This document shows, in pieces, positions 1-11,300 of a DNA stretch of 64,000 bases. Positions within the stretch are counted from its first letter, which is position 1. The number at the start of each line of letters is the position of its first letter. Both the position numbers and the translations under genes were made by a program. Below the pieces are notes generated by a model that was given only the letters and a program-made list of their open reading frames with translations, was not told the DNA's origin and made no database searches. The DNA lies in NCBI GenBank assembly GCA_030248215.1, contig JASANG010000733.1, positions 1 through 64,000 of the forward strand, written 5' to 3'. The stretch is from Enoplolaimus lenunculus (lineage: Eukaryota > Nematoda > Enoplea > Enoplida > Thoracostomopsidae).

Positions 1-263
1 CATTAAACAAAATTGCGCATTAGATGAAAAGAGGTCTGCACTAAACATGCAGTTTAGGTGTATTTTGCGTAAGTGTGTTAACTTGCAGCTGTAGTTAAGA
101 CCCCTTCCTCAATCAAGGGTGGGGTAGCATTTATTAAGGTCCGCGTAATATCACGCAATATATGTGTATAGATGGAAAAGTGTCATACTCTCCATTATAC
201 ACTCTTGCTTATGCTAAATGTTTTGGTTGTGTTTATACGCGAGTTTAGTATTTTGTATTTTAG

Positions 264-2384
264 GCTGAAATGCCGACATCAACGATTTTGATTAAACAGT
301 CTCAGTCTGACCGAAAGCCTGTGCCGTTCCAGGGACAAACGTAAGTGTTTTATGTTTTTTCGATTTTTATGGTCCTAAGGTCCCGCCTTAGGACCCAAAA
401 ATGTCAAAAAGTTTGACAAACCATTCTATGCAGCGTGCGTGCGGAGCTGAGTCCAATGGTGTTAAATTTTTTGTAATCAGACGATTGGTTAACAAGTTAT
501 TGTCAAATAGCCGATTTGGCGCGTTGCCAACGATTTGGGTCGGCGCCCAATTAGTTGTTTGACCATAATTCGTTAGATTGCGAAAAATTTAACACCGTTG
601 GACTCAACTTTGCAAGCTGCATAAAATAGTGTATAATTTGTCTAAGTTTTTGACAAAATTTTTTGGGTTCCGAGGCGGTGACCTTGCTACCTTAAAAATC
701 GAATTTTTCAAACATTCAAATTTAGACATAGAATGGTTAGGAGAGATCATGAGAAGATCAAATATACAAAATTTTAAAAATCGAACCATTTTTGGGCAAA
801 CTCGGGCGGGAGTATAAGGGTAAAGACCCAAAATTAAAGCCCGTAGCCAGCTTTTAAAACGCTACTGGTGCAAAATTTTAAACAATTACATGCAAAGATT
901 TCAAATAGTCTACAAACGGAGCACATATGTTTCGTATTGGAGGGAATTTTCCTGAACTCCCCTGAGCCTGGGTTCGTAAAATTCAGGTGATTTTTTTAAA
1001 TATGGGTATGTTTTAGGTGTTGTATGATTTCAAAATTGTTTATAAATTGTCTGGTAGTTTCAGTAATTGTGAAACAGATCGTTTGTCAACTTCGTACTGT
1101 TAATCGATTTCAATTTACCGAAATACTCCTTTTGTGTGTCGAAACTTTTACTTAACCAAACGAAATTTAGTCTTTACATATTACGTAGCCTTCGACTAAA
1201 TATATATACATATGTACATATCTATATTATTAAAGCTTGAATGCCCCACATACGTATTTTGGGCAGCTTTCCAACTTTTCGTTTCTATGTTTGAAACAAA
1301 ATACAAAGAACAGATATGCAAAGGTATAATTTTTTCTGTTTCAGCGTGAAACTACAAGCGAATATGGTTTCGAAAAACAGCGTACCCCGGCTACATTTTT
1401 CGGAAACTACTCTGAATAATCAACGTAAAAACGGCCGAGCGAATCCAGATCAGAAATATTTTCAACTTGTAGTTGCGCTGAGGGCTGTTGATCCGCTTGG
1501 CGAAATGTACACGTTGACAAGTCAAGCATCGGAACGTGTTATTGTACGAGTAAGTGATACGAATTTCCCCTCATGAATAGCCGAGAAGCGGTTCGTTTTT
1601 CTGCGAGACTGCTATAGAGTAAGCTTAAGCTTTTGACTATTTTATGCTTAGCCTTTAGAATTTGGCTTACACATTACTGTTACGGCGTCTGCGTATGGGT
1701 CAGAATTTTTAAGCTGTTTTTGTGATTCTGATTTAAAGTGATTGGCTGGTTGGTAGAGACATGATTATCAAACATGAGGATATACTCAGTGCCAGAGCAC
1801 GCAGGGGTAGGTGCTCCGTCTAAATTCCAGGGTGGGGGGCCTCCCAAACCCGCGAGCCAGAAGCCAAACGCATTTTAAAACTTAAGCGGTTTTTGTTTCA
1901 ACCGGTTAGGGTGGGGGCCCTTTTAGGGGTGGTGGCCCGCCCCAAATGGGGGGTACGGGGGGTGGCTGCTCCGGCCCTGGATATACTTTTGCAATAAATA
2001 ATTTGGTTGAAAAGACATCGCCATAAGATGGTCAATTGAATTCCACAGTACTTTGCTTACGTAAATATATTTGCCGAAATAAAATCCTAATTTAAATCAT
2101 TATTATACACTATAACGGATGGAAATCGGTATTTTGCTACTAATCAACTGGCTAAAAACATTGGAAAACTTGAACTGCATCAATGGCGAATATATATAAA
2201 CTTTGTTTTAAGAAAACGACGAAATTATGCATTGACTTGATTGCCCGTGCATAAAGGTTTATAAAACGAAACTATAAACATATTTTGATTCATGTTTTAG
2301 GCGTCGAACCCCGGTCAATTTGAAAATAGTGAAAACGATATTCTTTGGCAACGTGGCGCAACTCCAGGATCAATTGTTTACCAG
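264..2384 (+). CDS. MYRF: MYRF exons 264-340, 1345-1549, 2301-2384: Ndt80-like DNA-binding domain, C-terminal half
   Basis: The first exon reads [19 protein letters not shown], matching the vertebrate stretch around QSQSDR. The second reads through [18 protein letters not shown] and [15 protein letters not shown] to SERVIVR. The third continues [19 protein letters not shown]. In vertebrate MYRF the same order forms the Ig-like Ndt80 DNA-binding fold that binds as a homotrimer. The phase 2 junction at 340/1345 restores a Thr codon. The N-terminal half of the fold is upstream of the window. Intron 341-1344 holds a foldback repeat (371-690) and intron 1550-2300 an hAT-type element (1787-1979). 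Confidence 0.95.
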
Positions 2385-5300
2385 GTAAAGTTGAACTTTT
2401 ATCCATATTTATACGGGTTTGTTTTATAAATGCATTTTTTGCCAGTTAAAAAGTTTTATACCTATTTTCATTCGTTTATTGTTGTGACCAGAAAAGAATG
2501 GGCTGCACATGTCGAATTATGAATATTAAAATATCAGTTGCATTCTGTTATAACGACGGCGTTATTCTCTGATTTTTCACGCAATGCAAAAAAATGCTGA
2601 GTCAAATAGACTCTCTCCGAAATAGGCTTTTCCTGACAACACAAACTGAGTCTAAATTCGACTCCGACAGAGTTAAATTGAGTCGAACTTGACTCTGGTG
2701 GAGTTAAATTTTGACTCAGTTTGTGTAGTCAGGAAAAGCCTATTTCGGACAGAGTCAATTTGACTCACCATTTTTTGCAGTATGAATAGTGTCAATTTTT
2801 ACTGTATTTTGATTTTTAACTGGTAACATTAACGGAACTTTCGAGGCGTATAATTATTTCAATTTATTTCAGGGTCCTGTCGGCATAGGCACCACACAAC
2901 CGCAAGCAGCGTTGCATATTCATGGCGATATGCATATTGTCGGCAAAATAACAAACCCGTCTGATTTTCGACTGAAGGAAAACATTGTTGAGGTAACTGT
3001 TTTTTTGTAATTTGAATGACTAAATTTACCCGTTGCTTTTGTTGAATATTTATATTAAAGTTGAAATAAATGTTGAAATAAATGTTGATGAATATTGAAA
3101 GAGGATGTTCTATTTCCATGTCCGTATCCGGCAGAAATACAGTAAGACAGGTGAAAATATTGAAAGTCAAGTTGAAACACTTAGAAAAATATCAATCCAA
3201 ACGCAATGTTGTGCAATTTCATTTTAATATATCTGTACTCTTGTAAGTCCTCTATTGATTACAGATAGGGGATATCATGGTTGAGCAGCGGTATACAGAC
3301 TTACTGTATAGAACAGGGCTGTAACAGTAGTGTAAGCATATTCCTAAGACTATGCCTAAGTTTAAACGTAAGAATGAGCTTATACCTAAGCCTAATCAAA
3401 ACATTAGTCTAAAGCGTAAGCTTACTCTGTTGCAGTCTCGCAGAAAAACGTTCCGCCTTTGATTTTTACACAGGCCAGCTTAATAGAAGTCGTCAAAATA
3501 CACGTATTCATGTTTCCGCACTGTTTTAATGTTTTTTACTTTAGTTCAAAGTAAAATGATTTAAATATATTTTATGCTTTTAATATTTGTGCCACAACGA
3601 CTGCGTGTAACTGCAATAAGCTTAAACAACCCGTTGGCTTTGGCTAAACAAAGTTGTAGCCGATTTTTTGAACGAAAGTGAGTGGTTAGCGATAGCGTTG
3701 TACTGGTAAATAGATATTACCAAGAGTGAATGATGCATACTTCAACAAGAGTATGCAACTGGGTACATTCTTTCTGTAGAAAAGAATGTAGCGGGCACGC
3801 GTTGCGTTTTCGGCCTACCTCCTTTATTCAGAAGGAGGGTACAACCTGTGCGAACCGTGGCACTTTATGTACGCACCAGCACACATGCTTCCCTTATAGT
3901 TTAATTTAGGGTATTGCATGTGACAGTGATCCCCCCGCTAAACAAGGAAGATCCGCCAAAAACGCAACGCCCGGTGGTACATTTTGTACCATGCGGAACC
4001 CCAAGAGTATCACACTCTTGTATTCATGCACTCTTGATATTACAAAACCTGCATTTTGTTACGTTTGTTTCAGGTTGATCCAGAGCAAGCGTTGAATAAT
4101 ATTGCAAATTTAAAAGTTTGTTACTATTCGTTCAAACCGGAAATCGCGCAACAATTTGGTCTTTCGCCGGAAGACAATCATCATGTTGGCGTGATCGCAC
4201 AGGAAGTCGAACGGTTACTTCCGGATGCAGTGGCCGCTGAAGGCGATTACCTTAAAGTCCACGAGGTACGGCTGGCAAGCCGCGAATTGCTAAATGAAAT
4301 GCGGTATTTGTTTTAGCGGAGAAACAGAAATTACGCTAACATGGAATTCTTTATTGCAATCAAAGTTTTGGTACCAGAACTTGGTTTGGCTCTTGTTCGC
4401 TTCTTGCCAAGTTTCAGATTACGGCGTCGGCTTTGGGTCACAGGCTTAGGCTTAGGTAAACTTTTTCGGAAACCTAATTCTAAGCAAGAATATGGTTATA
4501 ATACTGTTCCGCTCCGGTTGGTTACATTGGCCGTTTGGCTTAACTCATTTGGTCTGCGCTTTGGTTTTTCAGGATCGGGTATTTTTCGAAAGTACAGCGG
4601 CAGTGAAACATTTGCGTCTGTTGAATGCAAATCTCGAATCGAAAGTGAACGAAGTTGAACGCAGCGCACGCAAAGCCGATCGGTTTCGTGAAAAATACAA
4701 ACAAGCGTACATGAAACAACAAAAACACAACAACATGAGACGGGTCGACTCATTCCTTTCGTTTTCGAGTACTGATACGGGTGTCAGGTAAAGACGTTTA
4801 TATTTTTTTCATGTTTAATTGTTTCAATAGATATATTGTAATTGTTTTTATTATATAATTTCGGTGTCCTGACGATGTTCGAGAGTTGTTTCGTTGTTTG
4901 ATCGATTTAAACATCCAAATTTAGCAACATATTTCCGGTATAGGCTTAGGTTTAGGTTTCAGCTTAGGTTTAGGTTTCAGCATAGGCTTAGGCTTCAGCT
5001 TAGGTTTAGGTTTCAACGTAGGCTTAGGCTTCAGCTTAGGTTTCAGCTTCAACTAGGCTTAGGCTTCAGCTTAGGTTTCAGCTTCAACTTAGGCTTAGGC
5101 TTCAGATAAGGCTTACGCTTCAGCTTAGGTTTCAGCTTCAACTAGGCTTAGGCTTCAGCTTAGGCTCAGGCTTCAGCTTAGGTTTAGGCTTCAGCTTAGG
5201 CTTAGACTTCAGCTTAGGATTAGGTTCAACTTAGGCTTCAGCTTAGGCTTAGGCTTCAGCTTAGGCTTAGGTTTCAGCTCAGGCTTAGGCTTCAGCTTAG

Positions 5301-8300
5301 GCTTAGGCATCAGCTTAGGCTTCAGCTTAGGGATAGGTTTAGGCATTCATATTTGTACCGGTAAAAGTGTATCGCGAAAGGGATGGACAGTTTTGACCAT
5401 TGAAGCTTTGAATCATAGCAGGATTTTGTCGTATTTCGTATTTCCAATTATTTTGTGTTTATTAATTTTAGTAAAAAAAGTCAGGTACCGAGTGATGATC
5501 ATGGATTTGCGGACGGTGATGGCAATATTGGAAGCTGTCAGACTAGTATGCTTAGTTTGGGTTTTAGCAACGGGATACTAAAAAACAATAATTGCAATAG
5601 TAACGCGAAATCCATGCGACAACGGGCAGACGATGATACTGGCACTGAAAACGGGGAATTCGAAGATGAAAATAATAAACAAAGGTGACTGTTTTCAAGC
5701 CGTCCAACTTAACATTTTTTGTTCAGGCGCGTAGCCAGCTCACCTTGCTAGGCGGACTAAAAATTATTCAGGAGGGGCATTCAAGGGTTTTCAGTGAGTT
5801 ATAAGCAAGGTTGAAATTGTTCTAGTGGGGGTAATATTTTTCCAGGGGGGGCCTGCCAAACTTCCTTGGCTACTGGACCGTTTTTGTTTAAACTTTGTTT
5901 GTGCTACGTTCTTTTTTGTTAACAGCGCATTAATAGCATGCCCGTAGCCAGCTCACCTTGCTAGGGGGGCTAAAATATTTTCAGGACGGTCATAAAAGGG
6001 TTTTCAGTGACTTACAAGCTAGGTTGAAAACTTTCTAGGTGGAGCCAAAGTTTTTCCAGGGGGGGGGCTGAGCACCCCCTGGCTCCCATTGGCTACGGGT
6101 CCGATTAATAGTTTTAAAAGGAATTATTCTGCAATTGTATTGTGTACGTGTAGTCTTAAAAGGTTAAATTTTATACACTTTGTGCCTGGCTATAATAAAC
6201 CGGAACCGTTGCCCTGTGGGTACCCTGCTTACATATATGTATAAATTATCGGGCCCGTATCCAGTGCGTCAGGGAGGCTTAGTTCCCCTGGGAAAATTAT
6301 GGGCCCCTCTTAGAGGCAAGGTGGTGAGTTGGCTCTGGGCGTGTACCTTAACATATGTTATAAACGGTGTGATTGCTAAATTGCATTGCTTGCTAAGCAT
6401 GGTGGTACAACCGAAGATCTGCCTTCAGCTCTGGTTGTTTTTTCACCCTCGGATTGCAACCTATTGATCATGTTTTGTATATGTTTAGGGGTCGAACGTG
6501 TTACTGTCATAAATTGACCGCTGGACATACTGGTGGCACGCTGTGTGAAAACAAAGTTCTACAGTGGACAATTGTGGGACTGGTCGCCGTAATGGCATTG
6601 TGGTATGTGCTTTGTTTTTTTTACTGTTATATCTATTTGGGCCAATGTTACTTTTAGGGGCGTAACAACAGTAGATTGAGCGTATTCCTAAGCCTAAGCC
6701 TAAGCGTTGCAAAAATGTGTTCCTAAGCCTAAGCAAAAAAATAAAATCTAGAATGTAAACCTACTCTTTTATAGACCCACCAGACACCTGGACGCTCCTT
6801 AAAGTAACATGGGCCTTTATTTGGTTTGAGAAAAAACGAAAGAAGGTGTGTCGTTTCACCTGTAGTCAGTGATTTTAAAAAATAACTAATATAAATTTCA
6901 AGAAATATTTAAATTCCAAAATGTTCGCGTTGTGTACTTTCAACAACGATGCCTCAAAAATTCTTTATGCTTTCAACATAAATTGTACCTTTTTAGAAGC
7001 AATCGTGTGACTTGATGCTTGGCAACGTAACCAGGATTTTGGCTTGCGACCTTGGGGGTTTATTTACTTGTCCGTAGCCTGAGAGGGGTCACACTGGGGA
7101 TCAGTCCCCTCCCCCCCTAGAAAAACTCCCCTAGAAAATTATCAACCTTGTTTGTAAATGATCAAAAAACCGTTGCAATGCCCCTCCTGAAAAATGTTTA
7201 ACACCGCTAGCAAGATGAGCTGGCTACGAGCCTGTATATGTATGATTGTGTTCATAAAGCTGTCTCTGGTTGACGGAGGAAATTCCGCCAAGCGGATTGG
7301 AACCACGTAAGGGGAAAGGTTTGACAATAAGCATTATTTATTTTCAGCTTGGTCGCAATGGCAAGCTTGTACATTTTAGAATGGTATACTCGACAGACAA
7401 ATTATCCCCATATGTTGCACAGGTACCATTATTATAATACGTATTTGATAACGTTTTTTACACGGTAAATGGTTAATTATGTCAAATATGTACTACATAC
7501 CAGGGTGTAACCGGATACGTGTTTTCGTTTTCGGCTAAAAAGTCTATGTCCGTTTTAGTTTTCGTTATAAAAATACCGGAAATTCCGTTGTTGTTTTTTA
7601 GCTCATAGATAAATTAATTGTAAATCACTTATAAATCATTGTCCAATTAGATATGCTGCAATTGTTCGATTTGAAACCAAAATGGCCAAATTTATCTAGA
7701 ATTTTAAGAATTTTACCTAAATCTGTCGTTAGTTAATGTAAATATTTTAGCGAACTGGATAAATAATTGTACAAAACCGTTGTATTTGCAAAAAAAAATC
7801 ATTTTGTCAATTTGTTTTATATTTTACGTATTTAGTTTGTGGTATTTTGATCACTATCCGTTTCCGTTATTTTTACTATCCGTTTACACCTTGCTATATT
7901 GTACGCAAATTGAAATAAACTAGAAGGTACCAGAATGTCGTTGCGCATCATTGGTTGATTGAATTTTGATGTCCTTAAACAATGGTTGACAATATTTCTA
8001 ATCGAGTGTTAAATATTTTGTTGTATGTCGTTAATTTCACACCTCTCGTTAGGTTGCAGAGATAAGCGACAAAAAGTTTTGCTTACAAACTGTTATCCGG
8101 TCTCATGCAACCAATTTACGCGCTTTGCGGTACGGCTCCGGTCGATGCTGCAACGTACCAAATGGCATTAAAATAGCCAAAAAGTATAGCGCTATCTTTA
8201 ATTAATTTTAATTAATTATTTGAAATAATTTACGAGTTTAAAATTGTTTTAGCCATAACAGACAGACGAAAGGCCACGGCCGTAACTCAAGCTTATCAGA

Positions 8301-11300
8301 GATGGTACCAGGAATTGAACCGGGACATAGTAAGTTTGACCGGTATATAATTGTAGCCGTTCACGGTGTAAAAATGGTGAAATGTGTTTTAAAACGAAAA
8401 ATAGATACATGAGTCGGTTCACAATGCTAAACAACATGAATTGCTCGTATATAGCAACAGCGTATGGCTACTGCGATTTGTGTAATGCTTGCAGTGTATT
8501 AAACACTCAAAAATTGCCGTCTCTTGTTGAATTTTTATATTGCAAGCTGAGTCCGTTAGTCGAAATAGCGTTTAGTAATATTTTTTTGCTAACAAATAAA
8601 CTCAATTATGTTTCGTGGAAACGATTTATTTTGCAAACCATTTTTGCATCAAACTTTCGTTGTTTTAGTTCGTAAGATTGACGAACCTACAGACGAAACT
8701 ACAAGTAGACTATACTGGCCGGTAAATTTGCGTGCACCTGCGATACATAACACTTGTACGGCGAATGCTGCATGCGAAGCGTACTGTTGTCCGCCGCCAG
8801 AAATTGTGTTATTGCAACCTGGAAATGGTAAAGGTGAGTTAGAACCGTTTCATGTATACTGGCTGGGTTGCGGAGGCATCACTTCAGTCGCATTATATCT
8901 TTAGTTATGATTTTAAGTTTTGTAGCTTTGATTTTAAGTCGAGAAGTTTTCACCAGGCATTTTAATTTCAATGAACCATTTATGATTGTTGATGTGTTTC
9001 AGTCATGTCTCTGCGCCCTAGCCATCTATAAAAGCCGCTTTAAGCACAGTTGTGCTTGCAAAATCAATTGCATTTGGTTTTGGAGTTGCTACTTGTATAT
9101 ATGCAGTGCAGAATCTCAACAAGACGTTTAAACCCCCTGAGGCTTGTTTACCGTCGAACGGTGACGGTTCGTACCTTCCCTCCGAGAGTATTGGGATACG
9201 AATTGTTGCTGAAATTAGATATGAGATGTAATAGGAAATATTCATGGTTGAACGAGGATTAATAGAGGAATCATGTAAATATTTGTGACCAATGCTACTT
9301 TAAGGGGCGTAACAGTAGATTAAGCGTATTCCTAAGCCTAAGCCTAAGCCTAAGCGTAAACCTAAACAAAAAAATGTAATCTTCAATCTAAACCTACTTT
9401 TTTATAGTCCCACCAGAAACCTGGACGCCCCTTAAAGTAACATGGGCCATATTTATTATACTTTCAAGGATAGTGTCGGCCAGTTGACAGACTGAATCTT
9501 TTAGACGTACCGAAATGTAAAAATATATACTTTCAGTACGAAAATAAGTATACTGTATTTGTATCATACAAAAAATGAAATCTGTACACTTTATCTCACA
9601 TTAATACTGTTAACGTTTAGGCTTCGGGATATAGTAAGGCTTAGCATCGATCACCAGTTGGTAATAGGTTTTCAAACTCACAAACTGTTACGGTTGCAAA
9701 TGTCAAATGTTTGCACAGCAATACGGTAAATGAAACCTGAAACCTGTGATGAATTCCTAAGCTTTCCGTTGATAGATTCGAAAGTTCAACGATCTATCAC
9801 CAACTGGTAATAGGTGCTACACACATTTGAGAATATGGTCAAACAACGGTAGTGCAAGCCTTCTTGTCAACCAAACCAAAAATTTGGTAAAAAATAGCTA
9901 AATTTAAATTTTCAGGTAAACCAACCAAAAATTTGGTAAAAAATAACCAAATTTAAATTTTCAGGTAAACCAACCAAAAATTTGGTAAAAAATAACCAAA
10001 TTTAAATTTTCAGGTAAACCAACCAAAAATTTGGTAAAAAATAGCCAAATTTAAATTTTCAGGTAAACCAACCAAAAATTTGGTAAAAAATAACCAAATT
10101 TAAATTTTCAGGTAAACCAACCAAAAATTTGGTAAAAAAATAGCCAAATTTAAATTTTCAGGTAAACCAATTAACAAAGACTATATGAAGTATGATATGA
10201 CAAAAATTGAAGCATTACGCATACCGCATTATGCCGACAACGATAAATCGGTTCAAATTCAAATGTCACCGTCAGATATGTCATACTCATTCGTTCCCAG
10301 TACCGAACGCAACGCTGCGACCAAATCAAAAGGTACTTATTTTTGTTCAATCTCAATACGTGATTAAATATCGGTCATCAGCTCGGATTATTAGCAGGGG
10401 GGGCGTAGCCACGATGTCGTTTTGGAATGGCACAAAGTCTCGAGAGAAGAATTTTTACGTAAACGGTAACAAAAACCGATACCTTAAACTTTGGATGGAC
10501 CCTAAAATCTAATGCACACTCAGATTTGCCAAAAATTTTTATCTTGAAAACATACACTTGACACAATATCCACAAACTAATAATTCTATCGGTTTTAAGT
10601 ATAAAATTTGCATACACGCCCCTCGCCGCAGGTTTTATATGCTTCACATATGTGATAAAGCCTGCTATAAGTGCTTTTTTACTTTCGCCAACAAGTTTCA
10701 GGTGTAGCTTATACGCCCTCCGTCCATACTTCTTGTGGTAGACACCCTTGATTTGTTTTCAATGGGTAAATTGGCAAATATTTTCAAGTAAACAGCATTA
10801 TGCTTGCATAATTTGGTCCTACCCGTGAGCGATGGTGGGTTACCGATCAACAGACACAAGCCTCGCAGGCAACTTAACATGTTTTGGTAGGGTCAAAAAT
10901 ATGAAGGGTGTGCAAGGATTTTAGACATGTCACAAGCGATCTAAAACATTTGAAAGAATACTGTAAAATTGGCTCAAAAGCTGAGCTTTCTTAGATACTT
11001 TTTCTGAGTACTTGCGGTTCAGTACGTAAACAAAACGTTCAGTCCTGGCAATGGTTTTACACAAATTACAACCAGAAGCCTAAACCACAATTCTATTTCG
11101 AGTTGGTATGATTGTTTCAAGTAAATCGTTTAACCACAATTCCATTTCGGGATGCTATAATAACCGCGAGTAAAACATTTTGAGGACGAGCATAGCGAGA
11201 GACAATATTATTCGCTTATATGGATGCAGTCTCAATCAGTGTCAAATGTGGTTTTTCCTTGTTTCTTTGAAAACTGTTGAAACAAATATAAAATCCACAC

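Noticed and set aside
1-263. The preceding MYRF exon
   Set aside because: No stretch matching the upstream half of the DNA-binding domain was found here; it must lie before the window.
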